Origin: a virus
IMG/VR virus record: IMGVR_UViG_3300030118_001452
Location: 1 to 20,890 of that record
Strand: one strand, 5' to 3'
DNA: 20,890 nucleotides
In this document: positions 1 to 7,092 of the stretch, one piece after another
Numbering within the stretch: the stretch's first letter is position 1
Layout: each line of letters starts with the position of its first letter
The notes under the pieces: model-generated
The model's database searches: none
What the model was told of the DNA's origin: nothing
The model's input: only the letters and a program-made list of their open reading frames with translations
Position numbers and translations under genes: made by a program

Positions 1-512
1 GGATTCGGTATGTATTGCTCGATGAATTTAACGTCTTCATAAAGAGTTATACATTTACTACCATCTTCGCTTCTTTCGTGGCCTATAACACGTTCCAATC
101 GTTTTTCGTTACGATAATCTCCAACTCTTTGGTCTTTTTTACCAGGACAGGGAGGAAAATCTGGTGGGGGAGGGTCAGGTGGTGAAGGAATCTTTGGCTG
201 CTCTGTTTCTGGGAAGGGCGGTGGCTCATTGTTGATAGGTGCTTGCTCTGTAATGACGAGATTCTCAGGCGTATAGTCAAGAGGTATAAAGCTAGGAAAC
301 GGAAAATCACACGTTGTAAATACTCCATTTGGATCTTCCAATAATAAATTATGATTGCCAGTATTTTTTATATCACGATGTTGATAGGTACAACCAGGAG
401 CATCTATATCAGGTGGTTTTGTAATAGTTAAATAGTACGGCTTAAAAGGTTCTGGTACGTCTGGAATGTATATCTCAGGAATACTTACATCAGGTATTTC
501 AATCGAAGGCAT
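1..512 (-). CDS. Proline-rich cyanophage structural-type protein (partial, C-terminus beyond left edge)
   Basis: An open frame starts at ATG 512 and stays open to the window edge: 170 codons plus 2 nt, no stop. The N-terminus alternates short acidic and hydrophobic pieces with prolines (MPSIEIPDVSIPEIYIPDVP). A Cys-containing stretch follows (C41, C68), then a dense proline block at about residues 96-122 (PPDPPPPDFPPCP), then a charged segment with RVGDYRNEKRLERVIGHE and a further Cys at 154. I recall similar proteins in the fibre/accessory region of T4-like marine cyanophages, where they are called hypothetical or structural; this is from memory. The start overlaps the 3' end of the zinc-finger gene by 14 nt, which fits translational coupling. 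No enzymatic motif is seen. A virion surface or linker protein is likely, but the function is unknown. Confidence 0.75.
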   Translation of the reverse strand, partial: MPSIEIPDVSIPEIYIPDVPEPFKPYYLTITKPPDIDAPGCTYQHRDIKNTGNHNLLLEDPNGVFTTCDFPFPSFIPLDYTPENLVITEQAPINNEPPPFPETEQPKIPSPPDPPPPDFPPCPGKKDQRVGDYRNEKRLERVIGHERSEDGSKCITLYEDVKFIEQYIPN

Positions 513-660
513 CTCGTTTCTTTAAAATCTCTACTTCTGCAAAACACTTAGGGCAGGACAAGTTAGTCATCACAGAAAACTCAGGATAGGTTGGCATAGA
601 GTCATCTATATCAATATCACCACCCCAAATTAATTCTGTATCACACCAATAACAAATCAT
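499..660 (-). CDS. Small Cys4 zinc-finger-like protein (53 aa)
   Basis: A 53-residue frame whose ATG (660) overlaps the TGA of the membrane-protein gene as ATGA. It has two CxxC knuckles: C3-Y-W-C6 at the N-terminus and C36-P-K-C39 near the C-terminus, separated by an acidic segment (GGDIDIDDS). This is the layout of a one-metal zinc ribbon. Small proteins starting MxCxWC and containing WGGD and NLSCPxC are, from memory, frequent in marine cyanophages next to fibre and tail genes; no function is established that I know of. The TGA stop lies inside the start of the proline-rich gene, so the two are translated from overlapping frames. Zinc binding is inferred from cysteine spacing only. It could be a structural mini-protein or a nucleic-acid or host-protein binder. 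Confidence 0.75.
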   Translation of the reverse strand: MICYWCDTELIWGGDIDIDDSMPTYPEFSVMTNLSCPKCFAEVEILKKRDAFD

Positions 661-875
661 TTGATAATTGGCATTGATGGGCCTGTCATTTTAGGCAAAC
701 CTTGATCTAATATTTTTGGCATCATACCTTGTACGTTACCAAGGATCTCATTCATAACTCTTGATTTAAACTGTTCTGAAGTTACATACTTGTAACCAAA
801 GTACGCTCCACCACTCATGGAGGCTACCATTACAAATGAGATAATACTCAAAACATTAGCTATTTTTTGAAACAT
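657..875 (-). CDS. Small membrane-anchored phage protein (72 aa)
   Basis: A 72-residue protein with a hydrophobic Gly-containing segment at about residues 8-30 (VLSIISFVMVASMSGGAYFGY), one probable transmembrane helix. A soluble tail follows and ends in LPKMTGPSMP. I recall similar small proteins in cyanomyovirus fibre regions, annotated only as hypothetical. There is no strong Shine-Dalgarno before ATG 875. The frame stays open upstream through codons reading IKEIGANAFINASLI without any ATG/GTG/TTG, so either ATG 875 is used by coupling or an upstream start has been lost. The gene sits 32 nt after the coiled-coil gene and overlaps the zinc-finger gene by 4 nt. A membrane function such as anti-holin-like or envelope-anchored is possible but unsupported. 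Confidence 0.75.
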   Translation of the reverse strand: MFQKIANVLSIISFVMVASMSGGAYFGYKYVTSEQFKSRVMNEILGNVQGMMPKILDQGLPKMTGPSMPIIK

Positions 876-907
876 GATTAAAGAAGCATTTATAAAAGCG
901 TTAGCAC

Positions 908-1141
908 CTATTTCTTTGATGGTGCTTTTTCTGATTGTTGGTTTATCTCCACTGTACCTGTTGGCTGGTTTAATGACTCGTTCTTTTTCAACAACAACTG
1001 ACCAAACTGAATCCCACCCTGCAAAGCGTTAATATTTATATTTGCTTGTTCTAGATCTTTTTGTGCCTGATCTTTAGCAGTAATTTGCTTTTTTAATTCT
1101 TCTGTCCATTCAGCAATTTGCTTTTCTGTAATGTCTTCCAT
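908..1141 (-). CDS. Small coiled-coil phage protein (77 aa)
   Basis: A charged, Gln/Lys/Glu-rich protein predicted to be largely helical (coiled-coil-like heptads at about residues 5-50, TEELKKQITAKDQAQKDLEQ), then LQGGIQFGQLLL and a polar tail ending in lysines. The frame extends 8 codons further upstream (ATG 1165), but that start lies inside the 3' end of the large fibre gene. I prefer ATG 1141 because MEDITEKQ matches the usual N-terminus of cyanophage relatives as I remember them and because it falls 9 nt after the fibre stop. No strong Shine-Dalgarno is seen, only an A-rich AAGAAAAA stretch, so reinitiation after the fibre gene is likely. Function unknown; such proteins accompany cyanophage tail-fibre genes. 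Confidence 0.75.
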   Translation of the reverse strand: MEDITEKQIAEWTEELKKQITAKDQAQKDLEQANININALQGGIQFGQLLLKKNESLNQPTGTVEINQQSEKAPSKK

Positions 1142-1149
1142 AGTTTTTC

Positions 1150-4100
1150 TTAAACTATAGCCCAAACTGCACCAGATGGCACAGTAACAGTAACACCACT
1201 CGCAACTGTAGGAGCAACAGCAATAGCATTGTAGCCAGTAGATAAAGTATGGTTAGAGCCTATTTCAGCTTTCATTTCCACAATTCCATTACTGACAGAA
1301 TGAACACCAGTTGTAACTGAGCCATAATCTGTTGTTTCAAATTTTTTATTGTCATCAAAGAATAACTGTACACTTGAATCATCTCTAAATTCTGCTAAAT
1401 GTTCAGAACCATGTTTTAAAATAAGATCTCCAGTGGCATTTTCAATGATCGAGTTCGTGCCATCGTGATACACTTTTAAATCCGATGAAGCACCAAGTCT
1501 TAATTGCACATTATCAGCTTGGAATCCTATATCTACCGTTGCATCACTATGAACTCTGATTGCTTTAGTGTCATTAGCTGCAATAATATCTAAATTTCCA
1601 CTTGTGCTATCAATTACATTTTCCGAACCATTATAGAAAAGCTGTAATTCATCAGAACCTCCAAGTTTTATTTTCTCATTATCCTCCATATCTATAGTAG
1701 ATGGAGCAATGGTCTGGTCAGCTATAAGAGCTACGATTTCACTAGCTGTTTGATCTGCTGTAGCTCCTGCTTCTATTCCATCTAATTTACTATGATCTGC
1801 GTTTGTGAAATTATTATCTGTCTGAGAGGCAACAGAAAAGTCTAATGTGCCATCTCCATCTTGATATGTGACAGTAATACCAGATTCAGTATTACCAGAA
1901 ACCATACCGCCAACGATGTCTTGGACTTGTTCGTTAGTAAGAGTTGCAGTAATATAACCAGCACCGTTTGTAAGTTGATTATTGTTAGTGACATTAGTAG
2001 CAGAAGAAGCAATACCATTTAACTTAGATAATAATGCGTCTGTAAAAGCGTTTGTATTACTGTTGGCTTCATAAGCAGTTTTGATTTCAGAGTTAGTCTG
2101 GTCAGCAGTAGCACCAGCCTCTATTCCATCAAGTTTGCTGTGATCTGCATCTGTAAAGTTATTATCAGTTTGAGAAGCAACAGCAAAATCAATAGTTCCG
2201 TCTGAATCCTGGTACGTTACAGTAATTCCTGATTCGGTGTTGCCTGTGAGCATACCACCTACGAAATCTTCTACCTGTTCCTGAGTAAGAGTAGCAGTGA
2301 TATAGCCAGCACCATTAGTAAGCTGATTATTATTGGTGACATTAGTAGCAGAGGCAGCAATTCCATTTAATTTAGATAGTAGGGCATCAGTAAAATTATT
2401 AGTGGTTAGACCACCATCTCCTTCTGACAAGTTACCAGTATGATATACAGTTCTTTCATTATTACCCTCAACAAATTTTAATCCGTTAGTGCCACTTCGT
2501 ACTCTTAAACTTTCAAGACTTTCTTGATTTACTAAATCTAAATACCCACTTGAGTTCCATTGAATATAAGCTTTAACAGTTGTGCCTTCTTGAAATGTTA
2601 TATAAGGATTATCTGATCCTGCTAAAACTAATTTTTGATTAGCACTATCTGAAATTGTTAATTCGCCGTTGAATGTGTCATCTGTATCTGACCTAAGAAA
2701 ACTTGCAGAAGATATGCCATCTAATAAATCAGCATTTAACCCTGACCCTGCTCCATCTACAGTTTTGATTAATGTAAGTATCTCACTAGCTGTCTGATCT
2801 GCTGTGGCACCACTCTCAATTCCATCTAATTTTGCACCATCAACAGATAAATCTCTTCCATCTACTGTCTGACTTCCAGAAAAAGTAACATTACCTGTAA
2901 ACTCTCCACCAGCCAGAGGCATTTTTGTAGCCAAATTATTTGTAACTGTTGTACTAAATGCAGCGTCATCATTCATTGCTGCTGCAAGTTCATTTAAAGT
3001 ATCTAACGAACCAGGTGCACCATTAATTAGGTTGCTGATCGCTGTAGTTACATAAGCGGTTGTGGCAATTTTGGTGGTGTTATCTGATGCTCCCTGAGTC
3101 GTTCCAGTGACCCCATCGGTTAAGACTCCAGAACTAGAAGTCAAGCCACCAAATAATGTGTCTCTGGTTGCAATATCAACCCCATCAACTGTACCCGTAA
3201 CCGTGATATTACCCGTTACATCAATACCAGCACCTACATCTAAATTTTGAACGATAGTTGTAGTTCCATCTGATGCAATACTTAATCTATTTAACGAATT
3301 TGTTTCATCATTAATTTTAAAAACGCCATTACTGTTTGCTATTGCAAAATCTGAGTTATTGTTTGAATCAGTTAAAAATATCCTAGGTACAGTAGATGTG
3401 ATTGTTATGTCTGAAGTAAATGAGGGATTAATTTTTGACCCTGCTATCGCTGCACTTGCATCTATCTGTGCGTTAACAAGTCCGCTACTGTTAAATAAGG
3501 TTTTTATATCACTTGCTGTCTGGTCTGCTGTAGCTCCTGACTCAATACCATCAAGTTTTGATCCATCAGTTGCTACATCTCTGCCATCAACTGTTCCTGA
3601 TACAGTTATATTTCCTGTGACATCAACGCCAGAACCAACGTCTAAATTACCAGTTACATCAACGTGTCCATCTGAATTTACAGCAAATCTTGTAGCATTA
3701 CTGTTTGTCGCATCAGTAATTTGAAATTGACCATTATTATTCTGTACAAGAAAATCATCATTGTGATTTGTGTCAGTAAAATATATTCTTGGCAGAGTGC
3801 TTTCAATTATAAAATTCCCATTTGTAGTGATATTTGAAGCTACCTCTAAGCTTGTTCCGTTTATTAGTTTTAGTGTTTCACTTGTAAATCTTGCAGAAAT
3901 ATTATTTGATCCTGCTTTTCTATGTGCAATTTCAATAATTCCATCTTCCGTTCCAGAACTAGCATCACCTATTTTTCCTGTAATTTTTGCATAAACCTCT
4001 TTGCTATCGTCATCACTTTCACCACTAAATTTAATCTGACCAAGATAATCTGCGTCTGCTGGTGATGCACTGATTCTGTATAAATCTAATTCTGGTGCAG

Positions 4101-4623
4101 CCGAACTACCACCATCACTGGAAGAAATTGTCATGTTTCCAGCGAAAGTTGAGTTACCAGTAGAAGATATTTCGCCAAGAATTATATTTTCACCAGAGAT
4201 AGTAGATAGAATCTCTGATCCTGTCATATCAGCAGTTGCATTAGCCTCTATCCCTGCTAATTTATTGTGTTGAGCAGCCGTCATAACACCTGCATTAACT
4301 AATCCAGCAGCCTGTATCTTCGATCCAGCTATCGCTGCACTTCCGCTAATATCAGCATTTACAATGGTTCCGTCAGCTATCTTGGCAGACGTTACAACTC
4401 CATTATCAATAGTAAAAGTATCGCCACCATTGCTGACAGTAATATCTCCTTTGTCTCCATCGTCTATACCACCACCACTACCAGATATTTCAGCTACTTG
4501 TCCGTTATCTTTTTTTGTAAAAATTTTACCACTATCAGTTCTGATAGCTATTTCTCCGACAATTAAATCACTTGCACTTGGATCGCTACCGCTTCCAGTT
4601 TTAAGTTTAATTGTATTTGCCAT
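1150..4623 (-). CDS. Large repeat-rich tail fibre protein with Mtd-like N-terminus (1157 aa)
   Basis: The N-terminus MANTIKLKTGSG..GEIAIRTDSGKIF resembles the Major-tropism-determinant N-terminal/attachment domain common in marine phage fibres. The body is built of beta-rich repeats. Five copies of a KLxGIExxATADxTxSEI motif lie near residues 120, 355, 597, 829 and 945. Two PRI(Y/F)xTD...NxDVxGNITV blocks lie at 271-347 and 406-481. A canonical cyanophage stretch, TAYVTTAISNLINGAPGSLD, starts near 522, and a 116-residue tandem duplication starts at 744. The C-terminus ends with a GVTVTVPSGAVW cap. It is preceded by a strong AGGGAGG Shine-Dalgarno about 8 nt before ATG 4623, one of the best in the window, consistent with high expression. 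Likely role: a trimeric lateral or tip fibre contacting the cyanobacterial surface. No S74 chaperone domain is present, so trimerisation may rest on the C-terminal cap. Confidence 0.9.
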   Translation of the reverse strand: MANTIKLKTGSGSDPSASDLIVGEIAIRTDSGKIFTKKDNGQVAEISGSGGGIDDGDKGDITVSNGGDTFTIDNGVVTSAKIADGTIVNADISGSAAIAGSKIQAAGLVNAGVMTAAQHNKLAGIEANATADMTGSEILSTISGENIILGEISSTGNSTFAGNMTISSSDGGSSAAPELDLYRISASPADADYLGQIKFSGESDDDSKEVYAKITGKIGDASSGTEDGIIEIAHRKAGSNNISARFTSETLKLINGTSLEVASNITTNGNFIIESTLPRIYFTDTNHNDDFLVQNNNGQFQITDATNSNATRFAVNSDGHVDVTGNLDVGSGVDVTGNITVSGTVDGRDVATDGSKLDGIESGATADQTASDIKTLFNSSGLVNAQIDASAAIAGSKINPSFTSDITITSTVPRIFLTDSNNNSDFAIANSNGVFKINDETNSLNRLSIASDGTTTIVQNLDVGAGIDVTGNITVTGTVDGVDIATRDTLFGGLTSSSGVLTDGVTGTTQGASDNTTKIATTAYVTTAISNLINGAPGSLDTLNELAAAMNDDAAFSTTVTNNLATKMPLAGGEFTGNVTFSGSQTVDGRDLSVDGAKLDGIESGATADQTASEILTLIKTVDGAGSGLNADLLDGISSASFLRSDTDDTFNGELTISDSANQKLVLAGSDNPYITFQEGTTVKAYIQWNSSGYLDLVNQESLESLRVRSGTNGLKFVEGNNERTVYHTGNLSEGDGGLTTNNFTDALLSKLNGIAASATNVTNNNQLTNGAGYITATLTQEQVEDFVGGMLTGNTESGITVTYQDSDGTIDFAVASQTDNNFTDADHSKLDGIEAGATADQTNSEIKTAYEANSNTNAFTDALLSKLNGIASSATNVTNNNQLTNGAGYITATLTNEQVQDIVGGMVSGNTESGITVTYQDGDGTLDFSVASQTDNNFTNADHSKLDGIEAGATADQTASEIVALIADQTIAPSTIDMEDNEKIKLGGSDELQLFYNGSENVIDSTSGNLDIIAANDTKAIRVHSDATVDIGFQADNVQLRLGASSDLKVYHDGTNSIIENATGDLILKHGSEHLAEFRDDSSVQLFFDDNKKFETTDYGSVTTGVHSVSNGIVEMKAEIGSNHTLSTGYNAIAVAPTVASGVTVTVPSGAVWAIV
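1746..2394 (-). repeat. Imperfect tandem duplication (116-aa period) inside large fibre
   Basis: Residues 744-859 and 860-959 of the fibre repeat the same unit with a period of 348 nt. It begins FTDALLSKLNGIA and runs through TNGAGYITATLT, GNTESGITVTYQD and SQTDNNF to KLDGIEAGATADQT. Protein identity is very high, while many third-codon positions differ (for example the codons of NNNQLTNGAGY). The duplication is therefore not recent, or the copies were assembled from diverged relatives under selection for the same protein fold. Confidence 0.85.
3181..3813 (-). repeat. Second repeat pair inside large fibre (residues 271-347 and 406-481)
   Basis: Two blocks sharing PRI(Y/F)xTDxNxNxDF, then NGxFxIxDxTNS, and ending LDVGxGxDVTGNITVxGTVDG. 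They are offset by about 135 residues. Between them lie a KLDGIESGATADQT motif and an AAIAGSKI motif; the latter also occurs near residue 96. Divergence is greater than in the 116-aa repeat, suggesting an older module duplication. Confidence 0.75.
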
Positions 4624-4648
4624 TGGCTCACCTCCCTATGATTTGATT

Positions 4649-6355
4649 TTAGTAGGTGCCTCCATTAATGTCGAACCCAGAAACATCTTCATCTTCTAGA
4701 AATGTAACCAAATCAGACAAAGCAACTTGTTTCATTGTTCCGTTGTCATTCATAACCATACGATCTGCTAAAGCAAGTGTTGTTGATGTAGCAGATGTAT
4801 TACCATCCATAATATTCAACTCATTAGTTGTTGCAGTGAGACCATCTAGGACGTTTAATTCGCTGGTTGATAAAGTCGCTCCATCAAGAATTGCTACTTC
4901 GGTAGATGTTAATAAAGCTAGTGCAGCAGCAGCACCAGATTGACAGCCAGATAAAGCAGTTAAATCAGCATCAGCAGCTTGTTTAGCATCTAGCTGTGTC
5001 TGAATACTAGAAGTAGCGTCTACTCTATTTAGCTCTGCTGTAGTAACAGTTGCTCCGTCTAATATCTGGACTTCAGCCTGTGTTAGATCAGCTAAAGCAC
5101 TTGCTGTATTAGAACCCATTGTTGCAAGCTCTGTTAATTCAGCATCTAGGGGCTGTTTATTATCTAACTGAGTTTGAATACTCGATGTAGCATCTACTCT
5201 GTTTAGTTGGGCTGTAGTTACTGTTGCTCCATCAAGAATTTGAACCTCTGTATTCGTCAAATCTGCTAAAGCATTAGCAGTATTTTGATTCATAGTCGCA
5301 AGCTCTGTTAGCTTGGCTGAGTTGGCTTGAATGTCTGTGCCGATCACTAAACCGAGATTTGTTCTCGCACCAGAGGCAGAAGTTGACCCTGTACCCCCGT
5401 CAGATACCGCTAATGTTCCTGTTATAGAACTAGCACCAAGATCAACAGCAACTTCAGTAGATTCAATAACAAGTCCACCATTGGCTTTTAGATCAACAGA
5501 AAGAGTATTACCAGATTTATCAAGTCCATTTCCAGCTATAACTTGACCAGCACCAGAGAATTGTACAAAAGTAAGGTTATTCGTTCCAACAACAGCAGAT
5601 CCCTTATCAGAACTACAAACAAAAGCGTTATCTCCGTTAATAGTTCCACTTTCAACAAATGTAAATGCACCAGCAGCATCAGCACCAGTGGCTAAATCAT
5701 CAACTCTTGCAGGTGAAGATCCGACTTTGTAGATACCATTTTGACTTGCAGTAGATTGATCTTTGACCAATACTCGATCATTTGTAGAAAGAGTAACGCC
5801 ATCTATTGTGTCACCATTATTTAAAGCCGTTGCGATAGTAATATTCCCTGTTGTTGCTGCTTGAACTGAGTCTTTAATATCTAAGCCCTGTGCAACACCA
5901 TCAACATATCCCTTATTTGCTGCCATATGATCAGCAGTCGGGTCAGCTACATTAGTTATTGTTTGATTATTAAATGAAACCGCAGCGTTAGGGGCGGTCA
6001 TTTGGTCTAATCTATTTGTTCTTACACCTGTATCAAAATCACTGATCTTAGAATGAGTTATCGAAGGAATATCAGCAGCGACTAAACTTCTAAATGTAGG
6101 TGCAGCAGCAGATCCAGAGGTAGGGCCAGATAAGATTGTATTTGCACTTCTTGTATCTGTCTTGTTAAAAAATCCTCCAGAACCGCCAATAACAATAATT
6201 GAGCTTGCTTCACCATTTCCATTATCACCATAACCATAATAAAGTTTTAAATCATTAACATTTTCATTAAAAGCTATTTCTGATGGTGCCAAACTTGGGG
6301 GCACTCCAGCCTGTCCACTTGATGCTCTCTTTTTTATGCGAATAGTGTTAGCCAT
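4649..6355 (-). CDS. Repeat-containing tail fibre protein with Mtd-like N-terminus (568 aa)
   Basis: The N-terminus MANTIRIKKRASSG...LAPSEIAFNENVNDLKLYYG is the same attachment-type domain as in the 1157-aa fibre downstream. The middle holds a segment DRVLVKDQSTASQNGIYKVG (about residues 195-214), a recurrent module of phage fibres and baseplate proteins. Residues 349-464 are two copies of a 58-residue repeat (LTELATM...ALADLT..EVQILDGATVTTAxLNRVDATSSIQTQLD), and a third decayed copy follows with ELNVLDG and ELNIMDG motifs. The C-terminus ends GFDINGGTY. It starts 2 nt after the collagen-like gene and probably depends on coupling. Likely a virion fibre or whisker; the receptor is unknown. It lacks the VTVPSGA cap of its neighbour. 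Confidence 0.88.
   Translation of the reverse strand: MANTIRIKKRASSGQAGVPPSLAPSEIAFNENVNDLKLYYGYGDNGNGEASSIIVIGGSGGFFNKTDTRSANTILSGPTSGSAAAPTFRSLVAADIPSITHSKISDFDTGVRTNRLDQMTAPNAAVSFNNQTITNVADPTADHMAANKGYVDGVAQGLDIKDSVQAATTGNITIATALNNGDTIDGVTLSTNDRVLVKDQSTASQNGIYKVGSSPARVDDLATGADAAGAFTFVESGTINGDNAFVCSSDKGSAVVGTNNLTFVQFSGAGQVIAGNGLDKSGNTLSVDLKANGGLVIESTEVAVDLGASSITGTLAVSDGGTGSTSASGARTNLGLVIGTDIQANSAKLTELATMNQNTANALADLTNTEVQILDGATVTTAQLNRVDATSSIQTQLDNKQPLDAELTELATMGSNTASALADLTQAEVQILDGATVTTAELNRVDATSSIQTQLDAKQAADADLTALSGCQSGAAAALALLTSTEVAILDGATLSTSELNVLDGLTATTNELNIMDGNTSATSTTLALADRMVMNDNGTMKQVALSDLVTFLEDEDVSGFDINGGTY
4964..5311 (-). repeat. Two tandem 174-nt (58-aa) repeats in 568-aa fibre
   Basis: Unit 1 spans 5138-5311 and unit 2 spans 4964-5137, both coding LTELATM..NTA.ALADLT and EVQILDGATVTTA. 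A partial third unit continues to about 4844. Copies are nearly identical as protein and moderately diverged as DNA. The regular leucine spacing suggests a short helical or beta-helical stalk element whose copy number sets fibre length (inference). Confidence 0.85.
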
Positions 6356-6357
6356 TT

Positions 6358-6585
6358 TTAAAAGTTGCCCCCGTTAACGAGTGTAAGTTTGGTAGTAGTA
6401 TCATCTGCTTTAAATTTAGCAGAACTTGAGTCATAGTAAACAACAGAGCCATTAACTTTGGCGGTGTCATCTATGTTAAGTCCAACTGGCCCTTGTGGGC
6501 CTTGAGTGGCTACAGTAACTACAGTGGTATCACCTTCATTTACTGTAACAGTATTTTTGGTAGTTGTAACATTTACAGAAGTCAT
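6358..6585 (-). CDS. Small collagen-like (GPQGP) structural protein (75 aa)
   Basis: A 75-residue protein with a Thr/Val-rich N-terminus (TTKNTVTVNEGDTTVVTVAT), a short Gly-Pro-Gln collagen-like element QGPQGPVG at about 29-36, and a C-terminal beta segment with VVYYDSSSAKFKADDTTTKL and LVNGGNF. Small proteins of this layout precede fibre genes in marine cyanophages as I recall. The short GPQ segment may allow trimer formation or act as an adaptor between fibres; no enzymatic motif is seen. The start overlaps the stop of the BppU-like gene as ATGA, and the stop lies 2 nt before the 568-aa fibre start, so the three are probably co-translated. Confidence 0.82.
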   Translation of the reverse strand: MTSVNVTTTKNTVTVNEGDTTVVTVATQGPQGPVGLNIDDTAKVNGSVVYYDSSSAKFKADDTTTKLTLVNGGNF

Positions 6586-6923
6586 GCCGTATAACCCTCT
6601 GATACAAATATAGTACCTTCTAAATAATATTCTTTTAATCCACTCCCATTTGTAAGAGCAACGTCATATTTTAAAACTTCTGGGGTAAATGTTCCTGTTT
6701 GAGTATCAGTTAATGCTATATCCACCGTTCCAGTGGCTCTATTTGTATAAGTTACAGCAAAATCGGCATATTTATTAGAGCGTGGTTCATCCCAAACTTG
6801 GGCAGCAACAGTAAATCCAGTTAAATTTATTGCAGTATTATTATTATCCTTGAACACAAGTTGAATACTATGATCTGCTCTTCTTTGAACGGTCATATTA
6901 TATGTTCCAGGAGTAATTGCCAT
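6582..6923 (-). CDS. BppU-type Ig-like baseplate/fibre adaptor protein (113 aa)
   Basis: A 113-residue all-beta protein. MAITPGTYNMTVQRRADHSI is followed by a pattern typical of the N-terminal domain of BppU-like receptor-binding adaptors: VFKDNNNTAINLTGFTV, then QVWDEPRSNKYADF, then TDTQTGTFTPEVLKYDV, ending YYLEGTIFVSEGY. In Lactococcus phage TP901-1, BppU links receptor-binding trimers to the baseplate. Close relatives in cyanophages are, from memory, common next to collagen-like and fibre genes. A GAGGAAG Shine-Dalgarno lies at the end of the upstream small gene, whose TAA overlaps the ATG as TAATG. A role as docking adaptor for the following fibres is inferred from family and position. 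Confidence 0.8.
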   Translation of the reverse strand: MAITPGTYNMTVQRRADHSIQLVFKDNNNTAINLTGFTVAAQVWDEPRSNKYADFAVTYTNRATGTVDIALTDTQTGTFTPEVLKYDVALTNGSGLKEYYLEGTIFVSEGYTA

Positions 6924-7090
6924 TAATCTGCTTCCTCTGGTGTATTACCTGCTGCAACCCATTTTAAATATGCAGCATAGTCATTATTTAAAGGATCAGG
7001 AGGTATATAAGCCCCTGTCTCTTTGTTGATTATATAAACAGAAATTAAATTTCCGTTATCATCTTTATTTTCGTGTTTTTTATAACTCAT
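6923..7090 (-). CDS. Small PxDPxNxDYxxYLKW-motif protein, copy 2 (55 aa)
   Basis: A 55-residue frame from ATG 7090 to TAA 6923. It contains IPPDPLNNDYAAYLKWVAAGN at its C-terminal half, a motif often found at the ends of phage fibre proteins or in small proteins after them. The N-terminus is polar (MSYKKHENKDDNGN). It is paralogous to the 55-aa gene at 8307-8474: same length, same motif position, and the same location right after a FEHK/RYYQ-type fibre. It starts 2 nt after the fibre stop and its stop overlaps the next ATG. The exact role is unknown; a fibre-assembly or fibre-capping partner is an inference from linkage. Confidence 0.82.
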   Translation of the reverse strand: MSYKKHENKDDNGNLISVYIINKETGAYIPPDPLNNDYAAYLKWVAAGNTPEEAD

Positions 7091-7092
7091 AG

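Noticed and set aside
83-328. Minus-strand open frame of 81 codons near the left edge
   Set aside because: It is an alternative frame inside the proline-rich partial gene (1-512), which has a coupled start, an open frame to the edge and recognisable composition.
1746-5311. CRISPR-like array from regularly spaced repeats
   Set aside because: Repeats are long, in-frame, protein-coding and imperfect at the DNA level; no short identical direct repeats with unique spacers are present.
3359-5546. Plus-strand open frames (for example 3359-3724, 3770-3994, 4364-4699, 4656-4943, 5331-5546)
   Set aside because: They lie wholly opposite well-supported fibre genes, have no ribosome sites or family motifs, and their composition is that of reversed Ser/Thr/Gly-rich coding repeats.
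1150-6355. Diversity-generating retroelement target because of Mtd-like N-termini
   Set aside because: No reverse transcriptase, template repeat or C-terminal variable C-type lectin domain is seen; only the N-terminal domain is shared.
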